Shown here: piece after piece, positions 41,978-50,684 of the stretch
How the letters are laid out: each line of letters starts with the position of its first letter
Numbering within the stretch: position 1 is the stretch's first letter
Source: Hymenobacter arizonensis
GTDB taxonomy: Bacteria > Bacteroidota > Bacteroidia > Cytophagales > Hymenobacteraceae
Length of the DNA: 64,000 nucleotides
Assembly: GCF_900115775.1 (NCBI RefSeq)
Contig: NZ_FOXS01000005.1
Coordinates: 248,001 to 312,000 of the forward strand
Direction: 5' to 3'
The notes under the pieces: generated by a model
What the model saw: the letters and a program-made list of their open reading frames with translations, nothing else
Told to the model about the DNA's origin: nothing
Database searches by the model: none
Program-made: the position numbers and the translations under genes

Positions 41978-42364
41978 ATGATGCAACGGTTACTTTTATC
42001 TCTGTTATTATTTGCTTGTCTGAGCCTCAGCGTTGGGCCTTGGATAAACCCGCTGCCAGCCGCGGCAGCAGCTACCAGCACCGGTCCCGGCCAGCAAACC
42101 AAGCCGGGCGACGACCGCACGCTGCTGGTGTACCCCAACCCCACTACGGGCATTGTGCACCTGACCATCAATAACCTGCAAGGCAAGAAAGTAGAGCTGA
42201 GCGTGTTGAACGTTATCGGCTCGGTGATGTACCGCGAAACGCTTACCGAGATGAACGACCGGTACACCAAAATGCTTGACCTCAGCAAATTTGCCAACGG
42301 CCTGTACTACGTACGCCTGGAAGCCGACAACACCAGCCAAATGTGCAAACTGGTAATTCGCTAG
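41978..42364 (+). CDS. Small protein made of a signal peptide and a T9SS type A sorting domain
   Basis: 128 residues. MMQRLLLSLLLFACLSLS is a signal peptide, followed by a short Ala/Pro/Gly linker to ~residue 45. The rest (LLVYPNPTTGIVHLTINNLQGKKVELSVLNVIGSV ... LDLSKFANGLYYVRLEADNTSQMCKLVIR) is one T9SS type A sorting domain, the usual ~80-residue end of much larger cargo. No other domain is present. It is divergent from the PKS trio and has its own promoter and terminator, so it is not an obvious remnant. It may be a decoy or regulator of the T9SS, or a truncated cargo; its role is not known. Confidence 0.85.
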   Translation: MMQRLLLSLLLFACLSLSVGPWINPLPAAAAATSTGPGQQTKPGDDRTLLVYPNPTTGIVHLTINNLQGKKVELSVLNVIGSVMYRETLTEMNDRYTKMLDLSKFANGLYYVRLEADNTSQMCKLVIR

Positions 42365-42391
42365 TGCACGCACATTCCTCAGTTTAGAACG

Positions 42392-42426
42392 CATAAAAAA
42401 AGCCGCTGTAAAGCGGCTTTTTTTAT
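42392..42426. terminator. Bidirectional intrinsic terminator
   Basis: cataaaaaaagccgct pairs with agcggctttttttatg around gtaa. It can serve the small T9SS protein on the plus strand and the 35-aa peptide on the minus strand. Confidence 0.9.
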
Positions 42427-42444
42427 GGGCAAAAACGGAAGAAA

Positions 42445-42552
42445 CTACTTCACGCGAACCGGCACGGGGGCCAGCATTTCTTTTACGTTTGATACCGTGT
42501 TGAGAGCAAGAAAGACGGTGACCGCTAAGAGGCCGAGCATGAAAATAAACAT
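42445..42552 (-). CDS. 35-aa single-pass membrane peptide
   Basis: Reads M-F-I-F-M-L-G-L-L-A-V-T-V-F-L-A-L-N-T-V and ends KEMLAPVPVRVK. It is one clean hydrophobic helix (about residues 2-17) followed by a short polar and basic end. It is not obviously part of a larger gene and ends 18 bp before a strong terminator readable on the minus strand, which supports it being an expressed small protein. Small membrane peptides of this sort are often missed. The function is unknown; it may act on a membrane complex. The flavin monooxygenase on the same strand ends about 100 bp upstream, so it may be the last gene of that operon. Confidence 0.6.
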   Translation of the reverse strand: MFIFMLGLLAVTVFLALNTVSNVKEMLAPVPVRVK

Positions 42553-42650
42553 AAGACTAGAGAAAAGGCGGGTGGATAAAAAGTAACTCCTTGCGGGGAG
42601 CAGCAATGTACCTATTCAACCGCTAAAAGCGTGCCGGGGTTTCAATAAGA

Positions 42651-43730
42651 TTACGGCATTGCGAGCAGGGCCTCTACCACGCGGCGGGCATCGGGGCCGG
42701 CACCGTTGAGCAGGGCCGAGCGGCGGCTGTCCAGCCAGTTAAGGCCTAAAAACGCCACGCCCGGCGCGGTGGTGATGCCTCGATGGTGCTGCGGGCTGCC
42801 ATCGGCGGCAAGAATGGGCAGGTCTATCCAATCATAATCGGGGCGGTAGCCGGTGGCCCACACCACGGCTTCGAGCGGGGGCGTCGCCGCCCGCCGGCCC
42901 CGAATGGCGCCCGAAGGCATCGCCGCCTCGGCTCGCCCAATAAACTGGGCGTTGGCCCAGCGCCGCAGCTTGGCCAAATCGCCGCTCACCACCGGCTCGG
43001 GGCTGTTGAACATGCGGCGGCCCAGCGCCGAGTGCCGCGAGATGCCCAACATCCCAGTGCTGACCAGAAAGGCCCACATTACCTCATTATTGGGCATGGC
43101 CGGGGTTCTTTCATCGAAGGCAACAAACACCGGGCGGCCCGTAGTGGCCAGGTCGGCCGCTATTTGCAGGGCCGAATTGCCACTGCCCACCACCGCTAGT
43201 GGTCCGCTGCCCGGCACCTGGGCCGGGCGTTGGTAGTCGCGGCTGTGCAGCTGCAGCACGGCGGCGGGCAGCTGCGCCGCCCAGGCCGGCACCTTGGGCG
43301 CGGTGTAGGGGCCAGTGGCTACAATCACGCGCTGGGCGGCATAGGCCTGGCCCGCAGCGGTTTCTACCACGTAGCCGCCAACGGGCGCGGCGGCTAGGCG
43401 GGTTACGCGGCGGTTGGTTTCGAGCGGAAAGTTGAAATGCGCGGCGTAGTCGCGCAGGTAGGCAATGGTTTCGTCGCGGGTGGGATAGCGCCGGCCCGGG
43501 CCAGGCCAGGGCCGGCCCGGCAGCCCGCTGGCCCAGGCCGGCGAAAACAGGCGCAGCGAATCGTAGCGGGCCGCCCAGGCAGCACCAGCAGCGGGCGCAG
43601 CGTCCAGAATCCGGAAGTCGACGTTGTGCTGCTGCAGGTAGTACGCTGCGGCTAGCCCCGCCTGCCCCGCCCCAATCACAACCGTGTTGGTGCTGATAAG
43701 CGCAGGCGCAGTCGGGTCGGGTGAGGCCAT
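42651..43730 (-). CDS. Flavin-containing monooxygenase-like NAD(P)/FAD oxidoreductase
   Basis: 359 residues. TVVIGAGQAGLAAAYYLQ is the FAD site, and LAVVGSGNSALQIAADLA the second, NADPH-binding, fold. VVWATGYRPDYDWIDLPIL is the ATG-type motif found near the end of the group. The protein is like the CzcO/YwqF-type flavoprotein monooxygenases. It should use NADPH and O2; the substrate is unknown. It begins only 3 bp after the hybrid histidine kinase stop, so the two are translated from one message. That link to a sensor kinase is unusual for such an enzyme. Confidence 0.87.
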   Translation of the reverse strand: MASPDPTAPALISTNTVVIGAGQAGLAAAYYLQQHNVDFRILDAAPAAGAAWAARYDSLRLFSPAWASGLPGRPWPGPGRRYPTRDETIAYLRDYAAHFNFPLETNRRVTRLAAAPVGGYVVETAAGQAYAAQRVIVATGPYTAPKVPAWAAQLPAAVLQLHSRDYQRPAQVPGSGPLAVVGSGNSALQIAADLATTGRPVFVAFDERTPAMPNNEVMWAFLVSTGMLGISRHSALGRRMFNSPEPVVSGDLAKLRRWANAQFIGRAEAAMPSGAIRGRRAATPPLEAVVWATGYRPDYDWIDLPILAADGSPQHHRGITTAPGVAFLGLNWLDSRRSALLNGAGPDARRVVEALLAMP

Positions 43731-43733
43731 GCG

Positions 43734-46628
43734 CTACTGTTGTTGCTCCTCGGGAAATTCCGTGCGCAGGTCGGCCATTACCTGTTCGGTGGTGGCGCGC
43801 ACCAGGGCCACTTGCTGAGCCGCGTGGCTAGGGGTGGGCGGCTTGGCGCCGTAGTTTTCTATTTCACGGATAACAAGGCGCAGGCTTTCCACGCCCAGGC
43901 CGTCGAGGGAGCTTTTGAGGTGGTGTGCGGCGTCGCCCACTTCTTCCCAGTTGCCACGGGTCAGGGCTTCGTCGAGGGCGGTGAGAATGGCGGGCGTGGT
44001 TTCAATGAAAGCCCAGGCCAGGCGGCGCACAATTTTTTCGTCCTGCCGCACCAGTTGGCGCACGTTGCTCAGGTCGTAGAGAGGTTTTGCAGAAGGCATG
44101 TTCGGCGTGGTAGTATAAAGGGGCGTGGGTTCGGCAAGTACCTGCTGGCGGGTCAGCACGTCCTGCATGGTGTCGAGCAGCTGCTGTTCGCGGTAGGGTT
44201 TGGCAAGATAGCCGTCAAAACCGGCCGCTTGCAGTCGCTCGGCTTCGCCAGCCTGGGCGCGGGCCGTGAGCGCAATGATGGGCGTAGCTGCGCGGGCGGG
44301 CTCGGGGTGCTGGCGCAGGAAGCGCGCGGCCGTTTCGCCGTCCATGCCGGGCATCTGAATGTCCATGAGCACCAGGTCGAACGGGCGGTGCTCGAAGAGC
44401 TGAATGGCGGCCGGGCCGTTGGCGGCCGTGGTCACCTGCCACCCCCAGTTGCGGAGCACGGTTTCGGCCAGCAGGCTGTTCACCAGGTTGTCTTCCACCA
44501 GCAGAATGCGCCCGCCGGTGGTGTCTACGGGGGTGTGGGCTGTGTGCAGGGGGCCGGGCGAAATGGCGGCTGGCACGGGCGGGAAGGCTAGCGTGAAGGC
44601 AAAGGTGCTGCCTTGCCCTATTTCGCTGCTCACTTGCAGCACGCCCCCCATCAGCCGGACCAGGCCCTCCGAGATGCTCAGGCCCAGGCCCGTGCCGCCG
44701 TATTCGCGGTCGGTGCTGGCGGCGGCCTGCGCAAACGGCTCAAATACTTTTTCGAGGGTGGCCGGCGTCATGCCCACGCCGGTGTCGGTGACGGTGAATT
44801 GCAGCCACACCGTGCCCGCCGGCTCGGTCCGGGACCGGGGCGGCGCCACCTTGCGGCAGCGCAGCAGCACTTCGCCCGTTTCGGTGAACTTGATGGCGTT
44901 GCTGACCAGGTTGAGCAATACCTGGCGCAGGCGGTGGGCATCGCCGAGCACCGGGGGCAGCTTGGTGGGCTTGGCCACGCGCAGGCGCAGCCCTTTTTCG
45001 TGAGCGCGGGGCCGCAACAGGGCCGCGCAGCCCATGAGCAGCTCTTTGGGGTCGAAGGGCGAGGTTTCGGGGCTTAGCTTGCCGGCGCCGAGGCGGGCAG
45101 TGGTCAGCACGTCGTTGAGCACCATGAGCAGGTGGTCGGCCGACTCGCCCAGCAGGCGCAGGTAGTCGTGCTGGCTGCGGCTGAGCGTGGTTTTCGACAG
45201 CACCCCGGTCAGGCCCAGAATGCCGTGCAGCGGCGTGCGGATTTCGTGGCTCATGTTGGCCAAAAAATCCTGCTTGGCCTGCGCGTCGACCTCGGCGGCG
45301 GCTATGGCGGCTTCCAAGGCCTGCTGGGCTTGCTTGAGCTCCGTGATGTTGCTGTCGACGCCCAGCACCTGGGCCGTGCCGTCGGCCCGCACAAAAAGCC
45401 GCTTCACGCTGCTGAACCACGCCACCTGGCCGTCGGGGTAGGTGTAGGACTCCTGCAGGGTCAGGTCTTGCCCGGTGGCCAGCACCTGCTGGTCCTGGGT
45501 GCGGTAGCGGTCGGCTTCGGCGGTGGTCATGGCGGGGGCCTGGCCTGTGCCGTGCAGCACCAGCTCATCGGGTGTGAGGCCGTAGAGGGCCGCCATGGCT
45601 TTGTTGGCCAGTAAGTAGTTGCCCTCGCCGTCTTTTAAGTAAACGGGGTGCGGCAGCGCATCAATCACCTGCCGGAACAGGCGGTGCTGCTCGGCCAGGT
45701 GTGCCGTGGCCGCCTGGCTGCGCTCCTCCGACGCGCGCCGTTCGGTAATGTTCTCGGCAACGCCAATAATGCTGGTGACTTGCCCACTCGCGTCGCGGGC
45801 AAACGGGGCGTGCGTGCTGCGCAGCCAGCGCAGGCTGCCGTCGCGGTGGCGCACACTGAACTCCAGCGTCAGGGGTTCGCCGCCGGGCAGCTGGGCCACC
45901 TGGGCAAAGTGTTCGCGCAGCTGCTCCAGCGCCGGGGGCGGCACCAGGCCGGGCAGGAGAGCATCTTCGGAAAACGCCAGCAGCTCCTCGCTGGTGTAGC
46001 CCAGCACCTGCTCGCTGAGGCGGTTCGAGTAGGTGTTGCGCTTCTTGCTCAGGTCATAAATAAAAATGAGGTTCGGCACCAGGTCGAGTACTTGGCGTAG
46101 CAGGTGCCGGCTTTGGCGCAGCTCCTCCACAGCGGCGCGGTGCCGCGTCACGTCTTCGGCGCTGCCCAGCATTTCCAGCACCTGCCCATCGGGCGTGGGT
46201 GCGCTGGCCCGCAGGCGAATGCGCAGCCACCGCCAAGTGCCGTCGCGGTGGCGCAAGCGGCAGTCCCAGCTAAGGCCCTGCCCGGCTGCGAGCAGCCCTT
46301 CAAGGTCGTCGCGCTGAAGCTGCTGCCGGGAAGTGGGGTGCAGCAGGCAGCCCAGCGACGCGCCCATGGCCACAAGCTCCTGGCTGCTGTAGCCCAGCAC
46401 GGTCTGGCAATGCTGGTTGCACTGCGTTAGCTGGCGGCGGCGCAGGTTGTAGTTGAAGAGAATAAGGGGCACCTTATCGGCCAGGTTCTGCTCCGATGGC
46501 GGCTCAGTATTTGCTGGCGACAGCAGGGAGAGGGCATGCGCTTGGCGAGCCGCTCGTTCGGCTACCCGGCGTATAGCCGGCATGGCCGCCCGGCGGGCCA
46601 GGCGGGGAACACGAGAGAAGCGCATCAT
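43734..46628 (-). CDS. Hybrid sensor histidine kinase with PAS domains, receiver and Hpt
   Basis: 964 residues. PAS/PAC domains are at about 50-175 (RHRDGTWRWLRIRLR), 175-300 (RHRDGSLRWLRSTHA) and 310-430 (SYTYPDGQVAWFSSV). HisKA has ANMSHEIRTPLHGILG (phospho-acceptor His), the HATPase has NLVSNAIKFTE, DTGVGM and GTGLGLSI. Then a receiver with LVEDN and LVLMDIQMPGMDGE (phospho-acceptor Asp) and a C-terminal Hpt with DAAHHLKSSLDGLG. So it is a complete phosphorelay in one protein, whose last His can pass phosphate to a separate regulator. The NtrC-type regulator 72 bp upstream on the same strand, and so first in the operon, is the obvious receiver. The start codon is close to the RR stop. Confidence 0.92.
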   Translation of the reverse strand: MMRFSRVPRLARRAAMPAIRRVAERAARQAHALSLLSPANTEPPSEQNLADKVPLILFNYNLRRRQLTQCNQHCQTVLGYSSQELVAMGASLGCLLHPTSRQQLQRDDLEGLLAAGQGLSWDCRLRHRDGTWRWLRIRLRASAPTPDGQVLEMLGSAEDVTRHRAAVEELRQSRHLLRQVLDLVPNLIFIYDLSKKRNTYSNRLSEQVLGYTSEELLAFSEDALLPGLVPPPALEQLREHFAQVAQLPGGEPLTLEFSVRHRDGSLRWLRSTHAPFARDASGQVTSIIGVAENITERRASEERSQAATAHLAEQHRLFRQVIDALPHPVYLKDGEGNYLLANKAMAALYGLTPDELVLHGTGQAPAMTTAEADRYRTQDQQVLATGQDLTLQESYTYPDGQVAWFSSVKRLFVRADGTAQVLGVDSNITELKQAQQALEAAIAAAEVDAQAKQDFLANMSHEIRTPLHGILGLTGVLSKTTLSRSQHDYLRLLGESADHLLMVLNDVLTTARLGAGKLSPETSPFDPKELLMGCAALLRPRAHEKGLRLRVAKPTKLPPVLGDAHRLRQVLLNLVSNAIKFTETGEVLLRCRKVAPPRSRTEPAGTVWLQFTVTDTGVGMTPATLEKVFEPFAQAAASTDREYGGTGLGLSISEGLVRLMGGVLQVSSEIGQGSTFAFTLAFPPVPAAISPGPLHTAHTPVDTTGGRILLVEDNLVNSLLAETVLRNWGWQVTTAANGPAAIQLFEHRPFDLVLMDIQMPGMDGETAARFLRQHPEPARAATPIIALTARAQAGEAERLQAAGFDGYLAKPYREQQLLDTMQDVLTRQQVLAEPTPLYTTTPNMPSAKPLYDLSNVRQLVRQDEKIVRRLAWAFIETTPAILTALDEALTRGNWEEVGDAAHHLKSSLDGLGVESLRLVIREIENYGAKPPTPSHAAQQVALVRATTEQVMADLRTEFPEEQQQ

Positions 46629-46700
46629 GGGGGAAAGCGAAGCGGTAGAAGAGAAGAGCTAGTAACAAATAAACACTGTAATACTCACATCTTAACGATA

Positions 46701-48059
46701 CTAGCCGATGTGAACTTCCCTCTGCTGAATCATGCGGTATACCGTGGACTTGCCAATGCGCAGGCGTGCCGCCACGGCCAGCACATCGCCCCCCATCTCG
46801 TCGAGGCAGTTTTGCACGATGGCCGTGGTCTGGTCGCGCAGCGACAGCTGGCGGGTGGGGTCTTCAGGGGCCCGGCCCGCACGCAGCGGCAGGTCTTCGG
46901 CCTGAATCTGCTCGCCGTCGGCCAGCACGGTGGCCAGTTCTACTACCGCCTTCAACTCGCGCACGTTGCCCGGAAATGGGTGGGCCAGGAGCCGGTCGCA
47001 GGCCTCCGTCGTGAACTGACGCAGCGGCAGGTTGTTGAGGGCGCAAAAGTTGCGCACAAACGCCTCGGCCAGCAGCAGCACGTCGTTGCCGCGCTGGCGC
47101 AGGGGCGGCAGCACAATGGGAAGGCCCAGTAGGCGGTAGTACAAGTCTTCGCGGAAGCGGCCGGCCTCAACCTCAGCCAGCAGGTCGCGGTGCGTGGCCA
47201 CAATCAGGCGCACATCAAATTCCACCGCTTGGTTGCCCCCCACGCGCGTCACCTCGCGCTCTTGCAGCACGCGCAGCAGCTTGGCTTGCAAACTCAGGTC
47301 GAGGTCGGCTATCTCATCCAGAAAGAGCGTGCCGCCGTTGGCTTCCTCCAGGCGGCCCACCCGGCGGGCGACAGCCCCGGTGAAAGCGCCTTTTTCGTGC
47401 CCAAACAGCTCGCTCTCCACCAGCTCGCGCGGGATAGCGGCCATGTTAACAGCCACAAACGGCTGCCCGGCCCGGCTCGATTGAAAGTGAATGGCTTTGG
47501 CCACCAGCTCCTTGCCGGTGCCGGTTTCGCCGCTCACGCTCACCGTGATGGTGGTGCGGGCGGCCTTGGCAATGAGCGTGTGCACCAGCTGCACCGAAGA
47601 ATGCTCGCCCAGGATGGCCTGCTCGCGGCCAAAGCGGTTGCCGATGTGCTTGCGCAGCTGGTTGTTGTCGTGCCGCAGGCGCACCTGCTGCTCCACCTTG
47701 CCCACTATGTTCCACAGGCGGTCGAGGGTGTGTTCGTCTTTCACCAGGTAGTCGTAGGCGCCTTGGCGCAGCATGCTCACGGCCGTGCCCACGTCTTCCT
47801 GGCCCGAAATCACAAGCACCTCCGTGTTGGGCAGCCGCTCGCGAATCTTCCGTAGCACTTGCTCGCCCTTGGCATCGGGCAGCGAATAATCGAGCGTAAT
47901 AAAATCGGGCAGCTCACTTAGCTGGTCCAGGCAGGCACGAGCCGTGGAGAAACGCTGCACGCTGTGGTTGGGGTTCTGGCCCAGGCGGTGCATCAGCAGC
48001 TCCCCGTACCACGCGTTGTCCTCAACAACAAAGATTTTAAAGGGTAGAACCGACGTCAT
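46701..48059 (-). CDS. NtrC-family sigma-54-dependent response regulator
   Basis: 452 residues. The N-terminal receiver has Asp57 in ITLDYSLPD as the phospho-acceptor. The AAA+ domain follows: GETGTGKELVA (Walker A), ELFGHEKGAFTGA (the GAFTGA loop that touches sigma-54 is intact), GGTLFLDEIADL (Walker B) and FREDLYYRLLGLPI with the arginine fingers. The C-terminal Fis-type helix-turn-helix is VAARLRIGKSTVYRMIQQ. It therefore should activate sigma-54 promoters from enhancer sites. It is first in the minus-strand operon before the hybrid kinase and the monooxygenase. The gene is divergent from a T9SS-exported protein, a possible target. Confidence 0.93.
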   Translation of the reverse strand: MTSVLPFKIFVVEDNAWYGELLMHRLGQNPNHSVQRFSTARACLDQLSELPDFITLDYSLPDAKGEQVLRKIRERLPNTEVLVISGQEDVGTAVSMLRQGAYDYLVKDEHTLDRLWNIVGKVEQQVRLRHDNNQLRKHIGNRFGREQAILGEHSSVQLVHTLIAKAARTTITVSVSGETGTGKELVAKAIHFQSSRAGQPFVAVNMAAIPRELVESELFGHEKGAFTGAVARRVGRLEEANGGTLFLDEIADLDLSLQAKLLRVLQEREVTRVGGNQAVEFDVRLIVATHRDLLAEVEAGRFREDLYYRLLGLPIVLPPLRQRGNDVLLLAEAFVRNFCALNNLPLRQFTTEACDRLLAHPFPGNVRELKAVVELATVLADGEQIQAEDLPLRAGRAPEDPTRQLSLRDQTTAIVQNCLDEMGGDVLAVAARLRIGKSTVYRMIQQREVHIG

Positions 48060-48416
48060 GGTAGATGAACGAGGTGGAAGCCTCTTGGTAAACGAATAAT
48101 AATAGCTTAAGCTGAACCGTAGCGTTCGATAGGCATTGGAAATATTATATTACAAAATTAGGCATAAAGGGTCCCTTTTATAAAAAATACTGGGAAAATA
48201 AGGCACATACGTAACTCCAGGATGCTTGGATTTCGTCAAATTCTAGGTGAAATTCTAGTTTTTGGAACAAAATCCCAAAATGGGACAGCTCAACTTTGTC
48301 TTGACAAACCTATGTTCCTGATTCTTAACTAACGAGATAAAGAAGCACGTGATGGCCACTCAATTGCATGCACGGACGAGGCTCCGCGCCAAAAACTCAA
48401 AACTTTTTTGTTCGTT
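48060..48416. other. AT-rich divergent regulatory region
   Basis: No gene. Besides the minus-strand promoter at 48153-48184, it has a 13-base palindrome tcccaaaatggga (48273-48285) and a direct repeat aaattctag at 48238-48246 and 48250-48258. No convincing sigma-54 promoter (GG-N10-GC) was recognised. Confidence 0.45.
48153..48184 (-). promoter_or_regulatory. Promoter for the NtrC-type regulator operon
   Basis: On the minus strand TTTA, a 20-base spacer and TAATTTTG match the TTTG / TAnnTTTG consensus, with one change. It lies about 94 bases upstream of the start codon. Confidence 0.55.
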
Positions 48417-50660
48417 ATGCAAATCTTTACTGTTAGCTGTTCATCATTTGCTCGCCTTTGGGCTTGCCTGCTCACGGTTGCTGCCCTCTCGGCGGGAATC
48501 GGGGTGGCCAGGGCCGCACCTATCTACTCCAACGACGGGCATGCCTCTACGCCCGACCGCTACGATGCAATACGGGTACTTGGAGTAATAATTTCTGAGT
48601 CGGGTGTTCAAAACCACAACCGGGCTGCCGATGCCGACCTGACCAACTACGCAACCATCAACTCGGGCATAGGAATTCTTTCCTCGGTGCAGCTGCATCT
48701 GGAGCTGAACCGCAGCTCTACCGGCGGCAAGCCCGGCGACCGGGCCGGGGTGCTGGTGAGCAACGTGGCCACCAACCAAAATCTGCTGAACCTGAACGCC
48801 CTGGGCGTAATCACCCTACGTACCTTCAAAGCCGGAACGCTGCAGGAATCCGAAGTGGTGTCGGCTGCCGTAGCCCGGAGCTTGGCCCTGGGCGGCGAAC
48901 GGCCCACCCAGCTGGAGTTCATCGCCAGCAAAGCCTTCGACCGCGTCGACATTGTGGTGGGGGGCGTAGTGGGCGTATCTTATAAGCTGCGGGTATATTA
49001 TGCTTACGCGGTGCCCTCGCTGGTGCAGCAACCATCGCGCGGACTAATATCTCGGTTCACAGGCTCCGGAAGTGCGCTGGCTCCTTACTACGGCACGGGC
49101 ACCGGCGGGGTAGGGACAGTGAGTGTATGCGCCAACGCCGGGGTGGCCAATCCCGGCAATGCCGTCGACGGCAACCTGAGCAACTACGCCAGCTTCAACA
49201 GCCTGGCTACTGTTCTCTGCCCCTCGGCCTTGTCCGTGAAGCTGGAGGGCGCACAGCCGGCCCCGGCTGGTTACTACGCTGGCTTTGTGATTGGGAGCGG
49301 CGGCCTGCTCGATGCCAGCGTGCTCTCGGGCTTGCGCATCAGCACCTACCTCAACGGCGTACTGCAGGAATCCCAAACCGGAGCGGGCATATTGGAGCTG
49401 CGGCTGCTGCCCGATGGCAAAACGCAGGTAAGCTTTCCCACCAATTTCAATTTCAACGAAGTAAAGATTGAGCGTGTGGGCCTGCTATCGGTGCTCGATA
49501 ACCTGGAAATCTATTACGGTTTTGGAGTCGAGCCCAAAGCATTTGCAGCCACCACGGAAGTATTGTCCAACTTCGACCCCAGCCAAACGGCCGGGCACTG
49601 GGAAGTGAAAAACAACTCGGTGTTGTGCGTGCTGAGCTGCGGTGTAACCAACCCGGCCGGTGCCGCCGACAACGACCCCAACACGGTGGCCGTGGTGACG
49701 GTGCCCCTCTCCGTGCTTGCAAACGTGGAGCTGAAGCTGGACCTCAACGGCCCAAGTACCAGTGGTGTTAACGTGGGCCTAGCCGGCAACCGCGCCGGTG
49801 TCGTTATTGGTGGCGGTTCCAACCTGCTCGACCTCGCGCTGCTGGACAAAATCACCCTTACCACGTACGATGCCGCCGGCAACCTGCTGGAAAGCGCATC
49901 GGGCAGCTCGCTGCTCTCCCTCACTTTGCTGCCCGATGGCCGGCAGGAGCTGTCGTTTCTCACTACCCAGAACTTTGCCTCGGTGCAGTTTGGCGTAGCC
50001 GGCGGCGTGACGGGCCTGGTCAACATTCCCATTCACAACGCCTTCGCCAACGACCGCAGCGGGGGCCTGCCCACCATAGCCGGGCCGCTGCCCGTGGAGC
50101 TCACCGCCTTTGCTGGCCGCTGGGCCAACGGCGCCGCCGACCTCAGCTGGGCCACCGCCACCGAACGAAACAGCAGCCACTTTGTAGTGGAGCGCTCCAC
50201 CGGTCGCGAAGCAGAGTTTCGGGCCGTAGGCCGAATCGAGGCCGCTGGCAACACCTCCAGCGCCAAAACCTATAAGCTGCGCGACACCGAAGCCGGCGCC
50301 CAGGGCGTGACCATGCTCTACTACCGCCTGCGCCAGGTTGATGTGGACGGCACCCAGGTTTACTCGTCGGTGATATCGGTGGCCGTGGGGCCGCAGACTG
50401 CGGCTGCTCCGCGCCTGGAAGTGTACCCGAACCCTGCCACCGAAGCTGCTGCTGTGATGGTGCGCTGCCCCAACCTGGCAGCTGGCGGCACGGTGCTTAC
50501 CTACTCGCAGCTGGGCCAACTGGTGAGTCAGCAAGCCGCCACCGAAGCCGCAGCACACCTGCAGCTGCCTGCGCTGGCTCCTGGCCTCTACCATATGGTG
50601 CTGCGCGACGCCTCCGGCCAGGCCGTTGCCACGCAACGCCTAGTAATCGGCAACCACTAG
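48417..50660 (+). CDS. Exported protein with three internal repeats and a T9SS type A sorting domain
   Basis: 747 residues from the ATG at 48417, which gives the signal peptide MQIFTVSCSSFARLWACLLTVAALSAGIGVARA. Three homologous ~150-residue beta-rich repeats follow (about 40-200, 225-365 and 385-540). Each has a motif of the form GV-N...AADNDLTNYAT-NS (a Gly/Asn/Asp-rich, possibly Ca-binding loop), then a -DRAGVLV-/-NRAGVVIG- strand and a LPDG-QELSF strand. A linker with LPVELTAFAGRWANGAADLSWATATERNSSHFVVERS then leads to the sorting domain (LEVYPNPATEAAAV ... LAPGLYHMVLRDASGQ). The repeats look like a surface carbohydrate- or surface-binding module, but I do not recognise the family. It is divergent from a sigma-54 regulator gene. 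Confidence 0.83.
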   Translation: MQIFTVSCSSFARLWACLLTVAALSAGIGVARAAPIYSNDGHASTPDRYDAIRVLGVIISESGVQNHNRAADADLTNYATINSGIGILSSVQLHLELNRSSTGGKPGDRAGVLVSNVATNQNLLNLNALGVITLRTFKAGTLQESEVVSAAVARSLALGGERPTQLEFIASKAFDRVDIVVGGVVGVSYKLRVYYAYAVPSLVQQPSRGLISRFTGSGSALAPYYGTGTGGVGTVSVCANAGVANPGNAVDGNLSNYASFNSLATVLCPSALSVKLEGAQPAPAGYYAGFVIGSGGLLDASVLSGLRISTYLNGVLQESQTGAGILELRLLPDGKTQVSFPTNFNFNEVKIERVGLLSVLDNLEIYYGFGVEPKAFAATTEVLSNFDPSQTAGHWEVKNNSVLCVLSCGVTNPAGAADNDPNTVAVVTVPLSVLANVELKLDLNGPSTSGVNVGLAGNRAGVVIGGGSNLLDLALLDKITLTTYDAAGNLLESASGSSLLSLTLLPDGRQELSFLTTQNFASVQFGVAGGVTGLVNIPIHNAFANDRSGGLPTIAGPLPVELTAFAGRWANGAADLSWATATERNSSHFVVERSTGREAEFRAVGRIEAAGNTSSAKTYKLRDTEAGAQGVTMLYYRLRQVDVDGTQVYSSVISVAVGPQTAAAPRLEVYPNPATEAAAVMVRCPNLAAGGTVLTYSQLGQLVSQQAATEAAAHLQLPALAPGLYHMVLRDASGQAVATQRLVIGNH

Positions 50661-50684
50661 GTCACCTTAATTTTTCTGCAAACG

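Noticed and set aside
43740..44591. 283-codon plus-strand open frame opposite the hybrid kinase
   Set aside because: Antisense to the receiver and Hpt domains, with no recognisable family.
48060..48416. Sigma-54 (-24/-12) promoter for the T9SS gene
   Set aside because: GG- and GC-elements with the right 10-base spacing were not found, although the neighbouring regulator has the GAFTGA loop.
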